Source: CAVQZC01 sp963718315 (GTDB lineage: Bacteria; Actinomycetota; Thermoleophilia; Gaiellales; JAICJC01). Taken from it: a stretch of DNA of 64,000 nt. This document shows, in pieces, positions 30,621 through 41,930 of this stretch. The stretch's first letter is position 1, and every line of letters begins with the position of its first letter. The translations under genes were made by a program, and so were the position numbers. Below the pieces are notes generated by a model. It saw nothing but the letters and a program-made list of their open reading frames with translations, did no database searches and had not been told where the DNA came from. Where the stretch lies: assembly GCA_963718315.1 (NCBI GenBank), contig CAVQZC010000003.1:124001-188000 (forward strand), in the 5' to 3' direction.

Positions 30621-31568
30621 GTGGCTGATCTGCGGCTGCTTGACGGCAACGAGGTCGAGCGCCTCCTCGATCTCGACCGGCTCGTGGACGCGCTTGCCGA
30701 CGCGATGGCTGACCTGTCGGCCGGCCGGGCCTCGGTGCCCGAGCGGGTGGCGGCGATGGTGGAGGGCAAGGACGCGTTCCTGGGAGCGATGCCGGCCTAC
30801 TTGCCCGGGCGGGCAACGCTGGCGGCGAAGCTGGTCACCGTCTTTCCGCACAACCGTGACCTGCCCAGCCACCACGCGCTTGTGTGCGTCTTCGACCCCG
30901 AGACGGGGGCGCCGCGGGCGGTGATGGACGGCGGGTACCTGACCGCGGCCCGGACCGCTGCCGGCTCGCGGCTTTCGGTGCGACTGCTGGCACGGGCGGA
31001 TGCACGGGTGCTGGCGGTCGTCGGTACCGGCGTGCAGGCGCGGTCGCACCTGGCGGCCATGCGGCGGGAGCGAGCGTGGGACGAGGTGCGGGTGGCCGGT
31101 CGTGATCCGGGACGGGCACGCGAGGTCGCGGCCGAGTTCGGCGCCGTTGCCTGCGAGAGCTACGAGCAGGCGGTGCGGGGAGCGGATGTGGTGTGCGCCA
31201 CGACGCACTCCTCCGAGCCTGTGGTGCGGAGGGCGTGGCTTGCGCCAGGCGCCCATGTCACGAGCGTCGGCTTCAACCCCAACGGGCGGGAGGTCGACGG
31301 TGAGACCGTTCGCGATTCGCTGGTCGTGGTCGAGTCGCGGGCGGCCGCACTGGCGCCGTTCCCCGCCGGCTCCAGCGATCTGCTGCTGGCGATCGACGCC
31401 GGGCTGATCACCCCCGACCACGTAGTGACGGAGATCGGTGAGCTGGTCCTGGGCACCCGGCCAGGGCGGGGCAATGCGGCGCAGCTGACGCTCTACAAGT
31501 CGGTCGGGGTGGCCGCGCAGGACGCGGCCGCGGCATCGCTGGTGCTCGAGGCGGCTGAGGCGGGGTGA
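30621..31568 (+). CDS. Ornithine cyclodeaminase/mu-crystallin family protein
   Basis: 315 residues. Typical elements are KLVTVFPHN, the GGYLTAARTAAGS block, the NAD-binding VVGTGVQARSHL and the late DLLLAIDAG region. Members act as ornithine cyclodeaminase, alanine dehydrogenase, ketimine reductase or opine-type synthases; the exact reaction cannot be read. GTG 30621 lies inside a very short upstream reading frame starting at 30602. Its TGA overlaps the GTG of the MFS gene (GTGA), so both are translated together; a transporter of the same metabolite is plausible. Confidence 0.87.
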   Translation: MADLRLLDGNEVERLLDLDRLVDALADAMADLSAGRASVPERVAAMVEGKDAFLGAMPAYLPGRATLAAKLVTVFPHNRDLPSHHALVCVFDPETGAPRAVMDGGYLTAARTAAGSRLSVRLLARADARVLAVVGTGVQARSHLAAMRRERAWDEVRVAGRDPGRAREVAAEFGAVACESYEQAVRGADVVCATTHSSEPVVRRAWLAPGAHVTSVGFNPNGREVDGETVRDSLVVVESRAAALAPFPAGSSDLLLAIDAGLITPDHVVTEIGELVLGTRPGRGNAAQLTLYKSVGVAAQDAAAASLVLEAAEAG

Positions 31569-32818
31569 GCGGGCCGCTGGGCGGCCTGCTGGTCGACGTC
31601 TCACCGCTGCGCGACTCGCGGCACTACCGCCGCCTGTGGACCGGCGACCTGGTCGCGTCGGCGGGAGCCCAGTTCTCGACCGTGGCGCTTCCCTACCAGG
31701 TGTACAAGGAGACCGGGAGCTCCCTCGACGTGGGCCTGCTGGGGCTGGCGGCGCTGGGGCCGCTGCTGGCCGGCTCCCTCGCAGCCGGTGCCATCGCTGA
31801 CACCTACGACCGCAAGAAGCTGTTGATCGTGAGTCAGCTGATCTCCTCGCTGGGCTGCGTCGCCCTGCTGGTGCTGACCGTGCGCGGCGACCCGCCGCTC
31901 CTCTCCCTGTACGTGCTGGCGGCGCTCCTGGCGGGCAGCGCCAGCATCGAGTCGCCGGTGCGAAACGCGGTGGTGCCGCTGCTGGTCGGCCTCGAGCGAC
32001 TGCCGGCGGCGGCAGCGCTGAACCAGATCGTCGACCAGACGTCGCAGATCGTCGGCCCGGCCCTGGCGGGGATTGCGATCGCCACGCTTGGTCTGAGCGG
32101 CTGTTATGCGGCGGCGGCATGCGGGTTCGCGCTGGGAGTGGTGGTCGTGGTCGGGCTGCCCGGCATGCGGCCGGTCGGCGGCAGCACCGAGCCCGGCTGG
32201 CGGGCGCTGCGTGAGGGGTTCGCCTGGGTGCGGCGGCAGCCCGTGCTGCTCTCGACCTTCGCGATCGACCTGAACGCGATGATCTTCGGGATGCCGCGGG
32301 CGCTCTTCCCGGCTCTCGCCGCGACCACGTTCAAGGTCGGCCCGCAGGGGCTGGGACTGATGTACGCGGCGCCGGCGGCCGGGGCGCTCCTCGCCGCGCT
32401 TGGCAGCGGGTGGGTCGGCGGCGTCCAGCGGCAGGGGATGTCGGTGATCGTGTCGGTGCTGGGCTGGGGAGCCGCGATCGCGGTGTTCGGGCTGCTCCCG
32501 GGCAGCGCGTTCCCGCTCGCGTTGGTGATGCTCGGCTTCGCCGGCGCCGCCGACGTGATCTCCGCGGTCTTCCGCTCGACCATCCTGCAGGAGGCGACGC
32601 CCGACGGCCTCCGCGGCCGGATGAGCGCGCTCCACATCGCAGTCGTCACCAGCGGCCCGCGCATCGGCGACGCCGAGTCAGGGATCGTCGCCGCGCTGAC
32701 AACGGTGCGCTTCGCGGTCGTCTCCGGAGGCGTGATCTGTATCGCCGGCGTCGCCGCCCTGCACATCGTCTCGCCGGTGCTGGCGCACTTCCGCCGCCCC
32801 ACGCCCGAGATGACCTAG
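31565..32818 (+). CDS. MFS exporter, paralogue of the 23.3-kb transporter
   Basis: 417 residues with 10-12 membrane segments, the loop motif AGAIADTYDRKKLLIV and the segment MIFGMPRALFPAL that matches the MFFGMPMALFPAI segment in the other exporter. It overlaps the upstream cyclodeaminase-family gene by 4 bp. The gene is convergent with, and overlaps by 4 bp, the small zinc-ribbon-like gene to its right. Substrate unknown. Confidence 0.88.
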   Translation: MSGPLGGLLVDVSPLRDSRHYRRLWTGDLVASAGAQFSTVALPYQVYKETGSSLDVGLLGLAALGPLLAGSLAAGAIADTYDRKKLLIVSQLISSLGCVALLVLTVRGDPPLLSLYVLAALLAGSASIESPVRNAVVPLLVGLERLPAAAALNQIVDQTSQIVGPALAGIAIATLGLSGCYAAAACGFALGVVVVVGLPGMRPVGGSTEPGWRALREGFAWVRRQPVLLSTFAIDLNAMIFGMPRALFPALAATTFKVGPQGLGLMYAAPAAGALLAALGSGWVGGVQRQGMSVIVSVLGWGAAIAVFGLLPGSAFPLALVMLGFAGAADVISAVFRSTILQEATPDGLRGRMSALHIAVVTSGPRIGDAESGIVAALTTVRFAVVSGGVICIAGVAALHIVSPVLAHFRRPTPEMT

Positions 32819-33297
32819 CACCGCAGCCATCTGCGTTCCTGGTGCCAGCGGTGGAGGGTGCGGGTGCTGGGTGGCCGGGCGGGGCAGTCGCGGTAGTGGG
32901 CGTGGATGTGTCTGGCTAGGGAGTCGGGGGCGGCGCCCTGGGCGAAGGCTTGCTCTGCGCGGCGGCGCAGGTCGGGCCAGGCGTAGCTGCCCGGCTTCTG
33001 TCTTGGTTTCTTCGCGGCCTGGCGGGCGGCGGCGAACGCTTTCAGCGCTTTTTGTCGGGCGAGTGTCCAGCAGCCGTGGGCTTGCCAGAGTCGCATCAGG
33101 GTGAGCTCGAAGTCTCTGCCGTTTCGTTGGCGTTGGAACTGGGGGCTGGCGTGGTCTTTGCAGAGCCAGATCTCGACGCCGTAGCCGAGGATCAGTTTCT
33201 GGGTTCTGCCTCTGGTGCGTTCGACGCAGATGCAGCAGGCGATCTGCTTGGTCGGGAAGTCGCGGGCTTTGTAGAGGGTGGGGAGGTAGCTGCTCAT
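32815..33297 (-). CDS. Small Cys-rich protein of unknown function, atypical codon use
   Basis: 160 residues, highly basic. An N-terminal CCIC...CKDH pattern (about residues 21-49) could bind zinc; the rest is helical with many Arg, Gln, Ala and Trp, ending RTLHRWHQERRW. Third-position GC is visibly lower than in the neighbours (many t-ending codons), suggesting recent transfer. I have the impression of a family found in several copies in Thermoleophilia-type genomes but cannot name it. Its stop codon is embedded in the end of the MFS gene. Confidence 0.55.
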   Translation of the reverse strand: MSSYLPTLYKARDFPTKQIACCICVERTRGRTQKLILGYGVEIWLCKDHASPQFQRQRNGRDFELTLMRLWQAHGCWTLARQKALKAFAAARQAAKKPRQKPGSYAWPDLRRRAEQAFAQGAAPDSLARHIHAHYRDCPARPPSTRTLHRWHQERRWLRC

Positions 33298-33724
33298 GCG
33301 GGCAGTCCACCACTGCTTGCCGTCAGGTGTCTACACCGCGAGATGTGACGGGAAGCTCAGGAAATACGAATGGCAGAGCCGGCATTCGCCAAGTGGTTGT
33401 CCCCGCGCGTTTACCCAAGACCGACTGGAACCGCCGGGGGAAGCCCCGAACCAGGCCGAACCGCCTGCCCAACCTCGACCTCGCGGCCGAACCCGCAGTC
33501 GGCGTGGACGACGCCGCCCTTTCAAGGGGGGCGGCGACGTCCACCTCACCCCACGCCGCGCCTCCGGGGCGAGCATGAACGGAGGTCTCGCCGAGCCCAG
33601 CCGCACATCCGGCGTCAGCCAGCCCGGTCCAGAAAACGACTGGGGCCGGCCGCGTGCTCCCCGTTGCGCGCAGCCGGCCCCGAGTGCCGCCCTTGCTCCC
33701 GGCCGGGCGGCGCGTGCCCCCTCC
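33298..33724. other. Non-coding stretch
   Basis: No reading frame here looks coding: the short open frames are Arg/Pro-rich and overlap each other. The left part (33298-33420) has lower GC like the adjacent unknown gene and may belong to the same acquired segment or carry its promoter. The right part contains a strong inverted repeat listed separately. Confidence 0.5.
33642..33681 (-). terminator. Perfect 9-bp inverted repeat, likely terminator
   Basis: GGGGCCGGC (33642-33650) pairs with GCCGGCCCC (33673-33681) around a 22-base loop. It lies 44 bp beyond the stop of the leftward PHP gene. Confidence 0.5.
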
Positions 33725-34456
33725 TCAGGCCACCGCCTGAGCCTCGCGTTCGGGCATGGGGACCCTCGTGACGAACGCCGGCTGATCGGAGCGCAGGTAC
33801 TCCACCACCGCCTGTTCGCGGTGCGTGCAGGGGAGTAGCGTCTTCCAGGTCGCCAGGTGTTCGGTGCGGTGAAAATCGCCGGACGCGATCCCGGGCAGGC
33901 CCTCGGCCGCGACCCAGGAGAACACGTCCCACCGGTTGATCAGCTCGTAGCGGTCGACCAGCGTGCGCATCCGGCCGGGCGTGCGCCAGAACCGGCGCGT
34001 TGTCCGAAACGGCACCGGATCGCCGTTCGTGTCGTCGTGCGGGTGCGCCGCAATCACCGCGGCGCCCAGCGCGCGCGCCTCGCGCATCGCCGCCTCCGGG
34101 CCGTCGTCCATCGACACCCACGAGTCGAGGCCGACCGCCAGCACGTGGGCGGCCAGGTCGGGATCGGCGTCGTTGAACGTCAGCTCCAGCCCCGGAACCA
34201 GCACCAGATCGTATGTTTGCAGCGCACGCTCGCCCTGCGCTCGCAGCTCCTCCAGATACCGCGGGTGGCTCGCGGCCGACAGCGGCAGGCGCCATCCATC
34301 GGTCTCGGGCACGGCATGGTCGGTGACGCAGAGGACGTCGAAGCCGGCTCCGCCGTAGAGGTCGACCAGCTGCCCGATCGACAGGTCACCGTCCGACCAG
34401 GTCGAGTGGGCGTGAAGCTCGCAGAGCAGGGGTCGGAGCGCTCGTGCCGTTTCCAT
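33725..34456 (-). CDS. PHP-domain phosphoesterase
   Basis: 243 residues. Metal-binding motifs of the PHP fold are visible: ELHAHSTWSDG at the N-terminus, VTDHAVPE, PGLELTF, AAHPHDD and the C-terminal SGDFHRTEH. Members hydrolyse phosphodiesters or phosphomonoesters (for example nucleoside 3',5'-bisphosphate or RNA ends). ATG 34456 begins directly before the first motif; longer frames upstream do not look coding. A hairpin terminator follows. Confidence 0.88.
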   Translation of the reverse strand: METARALRPLLCELHAHSTWSDGDLSIGQLVDLYGGAGFDVLCVTDHAVPETDGWRLPLSAASHPRYLEELRAQGERALQTYDLVLVPGLELTFNDADPDLAAHVLAVGLDSWVSMDDGPEAAMREARALGAAVIAAHPHDDTNGDPVPFRTTRRFWRTPGRMRTLVDRYELINRWDVFSWVAAEGLPGIASGDFHRTEHLATWKTLLPCTHREQAVVEYLRSDQPAFVTRVPMPEREAQAVA

Positions 34457-34594
34457 GGCTGAAGTGTCGCGGCGGTGCAGCCTGCTGTGGGCCTCCAACC
34501 GGTGCCTGATCGGTAAAGATCCGGCGACTGTCGCAATGGATACTTTCGCGCTAGGCTGCGACGGTACTACCGACCTGACCACGCGGAGTTTCGG

Positions 34595-35347
34595 CTGCCA
34601 AAGCTCGGCCCTGTTCTCGCGGTGGGGATCGTCGCGGCACTCGCCGTGCCCGCGACGGCCACCGCCTCTATGTCTGCGACGCCAAGCCTGCCGCTGCATG
34701 TGCTGGGGGCGACAGGCCAGACCGTGGGCGTGCCCTCGACGAACTGGGCCGGATACGCGGCGCGGGGGCCGTGGCATGCGTTCAGGACCGTCGCCGCCCG
34801 CTGGGTGCAGCCGCGAGCGTTCTGCGGTCCGCTGCACACCTACTCGGCGTTCTGGGTCGGCCTCGACGGATTCGGGTCAGGGACGGTGGAGCAGGTCGGA
34901 ACCAGCGTCGACTGTTCGAGCGGCAGGCCGGTCTCCTACGCCTGGTACGAGATGTACCCGCAGCTTCCGCACTTCCTGCCGGTCCCGGTCTGGGCCGGCA
35001 ACCACATCGCCGCCAGCGTCACCCACACGCGCAACGGGCGGTTCGCACTCTTCCTGCGCAACCTGAGCACCGGCCGCCACGCGCTCGTCATGCAGGACAT
35101 GCCCTACGCCCGGCTGGCTTCCGCCGAGGTGATCGCCGAAGCGCCGTTGGCGGGCTCGCGCCGCTCGGTGCTGCCCCTGGCCAACTTCCGCCAGGTGAGC
35201 TTCACCAACGCAATCGCCAACGGCCGCGTGATGTCGGCCTTCCACCCGGTGCGGCTGATGATGATGGCCAGCCGGTCGGTGGTCAAGGCGCGAACGTCGG
35301 ACATGCTCCGCGGCACCGGCTTCTCGGTGACCTGGCACCACCGTTAG
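34595..35347 (+). CDS. Secreted G1-family (eqolisin-like) glutamic peptidase, first of a tandem pair
   Basis: About 250 residues: signal peptide ending near ATATAS, then a beta-sandwich domain. Family blocks are STNWAGYAA, the catalytic Gln region GTVEQVGTSVDC, YAWYEMYP and the catalytic Glu region SAEVIAEAP. The start is CTG 34595, supported by GGAG six bases upstream and by alignment with the tandem copy, whose GTG start falls at the same residue; GTG 34622 would remove half the signal peptide. The family cleaves proteins at acidic pH. Bacterial members are poorly studied, so activity is inferred. Confidence 0.82.
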   Translation: MPKLGPVLAVGIVAALAVPATATASMSATPSLPLHVLGATGQTVGVPSTNWAGYAARGPWHAFRTVAARWVQPRAFCGPLHTYSAFWVGLDGFGSGTVEQVGTSVDCSSGRPVSYAWYEMYPQLPHFLPVPVWAGNHIAASVTHTRNGRFALFLRNLSTGRHALVMQDMPYARLASAEVIAEAPLAGSRRSVLPLANFRQVSFTNAIANGRVMSAFHPVRLMMMASRSVVKARTSDMLRGTGFSVTWHHR

Positions 35348-35410
35348 CCGCCTGCCCACCGAACGGGTAGGCTAGTGCCTCACCATAGACCTGACTTGGG
35401 GGGCTTTGTC

Positions 35411-36160
35411 GTGCAGAAGCTTTGCTCAGTTCTGGTGGTGGGGCTCGTGGCAGCGTTTGCGCTGCCCGCCACCGCCTCCGCCCATACGATCGCGGCGCAC
35501 TCCGGCCCGCTGCACCTGTCGGCGCGCCTGGGGCGAACCTGCGACGTCGTCGAACTGGTCCGGCTACGCCGCCCACGGCGTCAACGGAACAGCTTCACGA
35601 ACGTTTCGGCGAACTGGGTCGAGCCGACCGGCACGTGCACCGCCAGGCGACGACCTACTCGTCGTTCTGGGTCGGCCTCGATGGGCTAACGACGGAACCG
35701 TCGAGCAGACCGGCACCAGCGTCGACTGCGCGGGCGGCGTCGCCGATCTACTACGCCTGGTACGAGATGTTCCCGAAGTTCCCGAAGAACCTGCCGCTGA
35801 CGATCAGCCCCGGTGACCACATCATCGGCGAGCGTGACGACCGACAGCCACGGCAGCTTCACGCTGACGCTCAGCGACACCACCACCGGCCAGCAGCTCA
35901 CGACCATCGTCAAGACGCTGACCAGCGGCAAAGCTGAAGTCGGCCGAGGTGATCGCCGAGGCGCCCTCGTCCGGCACGGCGGTGCTCCCGCTGACCAACT
36001 TCGGGAAGGTCAACTTCTCGAACGCCAGGTGAACGGCGCCAGCATCGGCCGCGCGAGCTCCGAGAAGATCACGATGGTGCAGAGCAACGGAAACCCGAAG
36101 GCCACCCCGTCGGCGATCACGGGCGGCAACGCGTTCTCGGTGACCTGGAACCACAAATAG
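35411..36160 (+). CDS. Secreted G1-family peptidase, second copy (several frameshifts)
   Basis: GTG 35411 follows a GGGGGG tract. The signal peptide aligns with that of the first copy. Repaired blocks are SSNWSGYAAHG, ANWVEPTGTC, TTYSSFWVGLDG, GTVEQTGTSVDC, YYAWYEMFP and AEVIAEAP, so both catalytic residues survive. At least six frame changes lie between about 35545 and 36030, mostly explained by single inserted bases (for example near 35590, 35690 and 35740). This may be sequence error or a decaying copy; the intact motifs favour error. Confidence 0.72.
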
Positions 36161-36176
36161 GCGCAGCTTCTCGCGG

Positions 36177-37146
36177 CTAGACATCGGTGATGCGTGGGTC
36201 GAGGTACGCGTAGGCCACGTCGACCACTGCGTTGACGACCACGACGAAGAACGCCCCGTACAGCGTCAGCGCCATCAGGGGCGGGAGGTCGAGGTGGGCG
36301 ACCGATTCCTGGGCGTACTGGCCCACGCCCTCGAGTCCGAAGATCGGCTCGATCAGGATCACCGTGCCGCCGACCGCGGCCGCGAAGTCGAGCCCGAACA
36401 GCGTCACGACCGGGATCAGGCAGTTGCGCAGCGTGTGCCGGGTCAGCACCCGCCACTCCGACAGGCCCTTGGCGCGGGCGGTGCGGACGTAGTCCAGTGA
36501 GCGGGTGTCGATCAGCGAGCTGCGAACGACGCGTGCGTAGAACCCGATCGAGACGACCGCAAGGACGATCCAGGGAAGGAACAGGTGGGTCGCCCACCCG
36601 GCTGGGTCGCTCGACAGCGGAACGTATCCGCCGGGCGGGATCCAGCTGAACAGCGGGAACGTGCGGTACTTGTAGGTCAGCAGGTACAGCAGCACGGCGC
36701 CCAGCCAGAAGATGGGTATCGAGACGCCCACCAGCGCCAGCACCGTCAGCACCCGGTCGAGGAACCGGCCCTGGTGGATCGCGCTCATCACACCGATGGT
36801 GACGCCGAAGACCAGCCACAGGATCGCCGCGCCGATCGCCAGCGACAGCGTCCTCGGCGCCCCGGCGATGATCGTCGGTATCACCTGCGTCTGATCCTGG
36901 TAGGAGATCAGGTCGCGCTTGACGAACAGCCGGTCCATCATCTTCACGTACTGGATGGAGAGCGGCTGGTTGAACCCCCAGTCCTTGTTGATCTGGCGCG
37001 ATGTTCTGCTGAGTCGGGTGGCGGCCCGCCATGCGCAGCGCCGGGTTGCCGCCGGGGATCACGTTGAAGATGAAGAACACGATCACCGAGATCGCGAACA
37101 TGACGACCACCAGGCCGACCAGCCGGCGGGCGATGAAGCGGCCCAT
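36177..37146 (-). CDS. Peptide-type ABC transporter permease (DppB-like), one frameshift
   Basis: About 323 residues after removing one C near 37005. N-terminal GRFIARRLVGLVVVMFAISVIVFF-type first helix (shortened), several membrane segments, and the EAA loop region RTARAKGLSEWRVLTRHTLRN characteristic of importer permeases. ATG 37146 shares one base with the stop of the DppC-like gene. Last gene of the leftward operon beginning at the FrlB-like gene, so it should import that pathway's substrate together with the DppC-like and binding proteins. Confidence 0.86.
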
Positions 37147-38107
37147 CAGCGCAGCCTCGCGTGCGGGTCGAGAGCGTCGCGGAGGGCGTCGCCGAGCACG
37201 TTCAGCGACACGACGGTGAGGATGATGGCGATGCCCGGCGCGATCGTCAGCGCCGGCGCGGTGTAGATCTGCGCGCTGCCCTGTTCGATGATGTTGCCCC
37301 AGGACGGGGTCAGGATCGGGACGCCGACACCGAGGAACGACAGCGCCGCCTCGGTCAGGATGTTGTTGGCCACGATCAGCGTCAGCAACACCAGTGCCAT
37401 CGTTGCTACGTTGGGCAACAGGTCGGAGACCATGATCCGCAGGGAGCTCGCGCCCATTGCCTCGGCCGCCTCGACGAACTCGCTCTGGCGCAGGGTCAGC
37501 ACCTGGCCGCGGATGGGCCGCGCCACGTAGGGGATGTAGACGACGGCGATCACCAGGATCGGGATCGCCAGCGACTGATGACGAGACGTGGATCGGGCCC
37601 ATGGCGATGCCTCCGACCGCGAACGACGTCGCCAGGGCCACCGCCAGCAGGTAGACCGGGAAGCGCCCAGATCAGGTCGAGGCCGCGGGAGATCACCGCA
37701 TCGGCCGCACCCCGCCGGTAGCCGGCGATCAACGCCAGGATCAGGGCGACGCCGACGCACAGCACGGCGGACGCGAACCCTACGAACAGCGAGATCCGGC
37801 CGCCGTACAGCAGACGGACGAACAGGTCACGCCCGTTGGCGTCGGCGCCCAGCAGGTACGGGCCGCGCAGGCCGGGCCCGATCGGCGTGCCGTCGAGGGC
37901 GACGACCGGGATCTTCTTGCCGCCCTCGTGGACATAGCCGTTGATGTTCTGGTCGTTGGGCCCGTGGTGGGCGACGTAGTTCGCCCACAGCGTGGCGCCC
38001 GGGAAGCAGGCGAACACCAGCAGCGCCAGGCCGATGGCCGACACCATGGCGGCGCGGTTCCGGCGCAGTCTGCGCCAGGCCAGCGACCAGCCTCCGCGTT
38101 GCTCCAT
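37146..38107 (-). CDS. Peptide-type ABC transporter permease (DppC-like), two frameshifts
   Basis: About 320 residues after repair (extra bases near 37667 and 37582). The N-terminus SLAWRRLRRNRAAMVSAIGL is the usual DppC start, PYLLGADANGRDLFVRLLYGGRISL precedes the core in shortened form, and the EAA loop contains EAAEAMGASSLRIMVSDLLPN (abbreviated). It sits between the binding-protein and DppB-like genes with near-zero spacing. Confidence 0.85.
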
Positions 38108-38110
38108 GGG

Positions 38111-39755
38111 CTACTTCGTGAGGTACATCGAGGGGAACAGCTCGAAGTAGTTGCCGTTGAAGACCAGGCCCTGCAGGTGCGGCGACACGAACTTCGGCCA
38201 CTGCCGGTTCATGAACGGCGCCCACGGGGCGACGTTCTTCATGTACAGGGCGTCGAGCTTCGCCCAGATGGCATCGCGCTTCGGGCCCAGCGGCATCTCT
38301 CGCGCCTGGTCGATCATCTTGTTGTAGGCGGGGATGTTCGTGTTGGACGTGTTGTTGTTGCCGACGCTGGTGATCTTCTCGCCGTTGAGCAGGACGTCGA
38401 TGAAGTCCTGGCCCTCGGGGAAGTCCTGGTTCCAGTCGTTGAACGCGATCTGCGGGATCGCCCTTCTGGGTGGCGATCGTGTCCCAGTAGACCGACTCGT
38501 CCTCGGTCTTCACGCTGGCGTGGAGGCCGATCGAGTTGAGCACGCCCGGCCATGTACTGCACCGCCTGCGGGGTGGGGTCGGTGTTGTGGCCCCAGACCG
38601 TCACGTTGGCCCCCTCGACCCCGGCCTGCTGGATCATCTGCTTCGCCTTGGCCAGGTTGTAGGGGTAGAAGTTGTGCGCCACGTAGGCCGGTGCGAAGCC
38701 GGGCGGCAGGATGTTCTCCGACGGGGTGCCCTGGCCACCGAAGATCTTCACCAGCGCGCGCCGGTCGATCGCGTAGTTGACCGCCTCGCGCACCGCCAGC
38801 TTGTTGAACGGGTACTTCCTCGAATTCATCGTGAAGTACGTGATGTTGTTGCGGGTGAACAGGTGCACCTGGCTCGGGTACTGCGCCTTGAGCTGGGTCA
38901 GGCGGTCGGGCGGCACCGACTCGAAGTACCAGTCCAGCTGGCCGTCGGCGACCTCGGTCACCGACTGTTCGGGCGTCACGCCGATGGAGACGTCGATCTC
39001 GTTCAGGTGCCCGTTCGGCGTGTCCGGTGTCCACGACTTGAAGTTCGGGTTGCGGGTGATCACGATCTGCTGCTTGGGCGTGTACTTGGAGATCATGTAG
39101 GGGCCGGTCGCGACCCTCCACTGTGAGATCGTCGAGACGTCCTTCTCCGGCGTGCCCTTCGGCATCACGAAGGCAAACGGGATCGCCATGTAGTCGAGGA
39201 ACGTGCCGTCGGGCTGCGTCAGGTGGAACGTCAGGGTCATCGTCTTGTCGTCGGCGACGATGCCGGAGATGCCGCCCTTGCGGGTCTGCGCGTACTGCTG
39301 AGCGCCGGCGATGCCGGTGTAGAAGCCGACGCCGCCGGAGTCGACCTGGAACAGGCGCTCGATCGAGTACTTGAAGTCGGACGGCTTGACCTCGCGGCTG
39401 ACCGGCGGCGAGAACATCACGCCGGAGCGCAGGTGGAAGGTGTAGGTGAGGCCGTCGCTGCTGACCGTCGGCATCGCCTTGGCGATGTCGGGAACGACCT
39501 GTGCGCCGGCTCCGCCGGCCGCCTTCTTGTAGGTCAGCAGGCCGTTGTTGGTCGCCTCGAGGATCTCCCAGCCCTCGTTGGTGTAGGAGAGGGCGGGGTC
39601 GAGATGGTCGGGGTTGTCGGGGATGCCGGCGCGCAGCGTCCCGCCGTTGACCGGCGTGCCACCGCCCGAGCCGCCGCCCGAGGTCGAGCTTGAGCTACCG
39701 CATCCGGCAGCGAACGCCAGGGCGGCGAGCAGCAGGAGCATCTGCCAGATCCGGG

Positions 39756-39759
<4 letters not shown>
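38111..39759 (-). CDS. ABC transporter substrate-binding lipoprotein (DppA/OppA family), two frameshifts
   Basis: About 548 residues. A lipoprotein signal with lipobox AFAAGC puts the acylated Cys at residue 20, followed by a Ser/Gly linker. Family 5 solute-binding blocks: GGTLRAGIPDNPDHLDPA, LTYTFHLRSGVMFS, and AVREAVNYAIDRRALV. Two inserted bases (near 38548 and 38467) shift the C-terminal third. ATG 39759 with AGGAGGG upstream overlaps the aminotransferase stop (ATGA). The family binds peptides, nickel, sugars and opine/Amadori-like compounds, so it suits a fructosamine importer. Confidence 0.88.
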
Positions 39760-41111
<1,352 letters not shown>

Positions 41112-41115
<4 letters not shown>

Positions 41116-41930
41116 TGCTCCTCCTCACGCCAGGCACCCAGGAAGGTGCACGTCTCGGCGGCCGCCGCTGCGCCCGCCGCCAACATCGCATCGTGGTCCG
41201 CGCCGTCGAGCCGGGCCGATATGGCCGCGGCGATGAACGCGTCTCCGGCGCCCAGCGTGTCGACCACCTCGACCGCGTCGGCGCCCCGCTCGGTCAGCGT
41301 ACCGTCGTAGGCGAGGCTGCCGTCGGTGCCGCGGGTGACGACGGCCATCCCGGCGCCGGCGTCGACCGCCGACTGCGCTCGGGCGATGGCCTCATCGCGG
41401 CTGATCCGCGCTCCGGACAGGAACGCCACGTCGAGCCGGGGGGCGATCGCCAGCATCAGCTCCTGGTCGTGCGGGTGCGAGAAGTCGTGCGACACGCGCG
41501 GCCCGTGGAGGTCGAGCAGCCAGTGCGACCGCTCCCGCATCCCTGCCGCGTGCACCCAGGCGCACGTCTCCAGGATCCGCAGGTCTTCCGGGCCCGGCAC
41601 GTAATGGTCGTTGGCGCCGTGGCGCTCCTCCAGGAAGACGCGCTCGCCGTCGGGCGTCAGCTCGACCAGCGTGATGCCGGTCGGCTCGCCGCCTGCGACC
41701 CGCACCCGCTCGGTCTCGACGCCCGTCTGCCGCAGCGCTTCGACCACGGAGCGGCCGTCCTGATCGTCGCCGACGACGCCCATGTAGTGCACGTGGTGCC
41801 CGTGCCGGCGCAGGCCGACGGCGACGTTCAGGGCGTTGCCGCCGATCCGCTGTGCCTCGGTGGGCGCGACGTAGCGGTCGACGCAGTTGTCGCCGATCGA
41901 CGCCAGCGGCGCACCATTCCTCAGGGCCAC
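41112..41930 (-). CDS. frlD: PfkB-family sugar kinase, FrlD-like (fructosamine 6-kinase)
   Basis: 272 residues. It matches what I know of E. coli FrlD: SIGDNCVDRY at the start, IGGNALNVAVGLRRHG, the HDFSHPHD block (DFSDK in FrlD), the catalytic VDTLGAGDAF anion hole and base, and a terminal CTFLGAW (IQYHGAW in FrlD). FrlD phosphorylates fructoselysine at O6. GTG 41930 overlaps the end of the FrlB-like gene by 10 bp. Assignment within PfkB is strengthened by that neighbour; the actual amine part of the substrate is not known. Confidence 0.85.
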
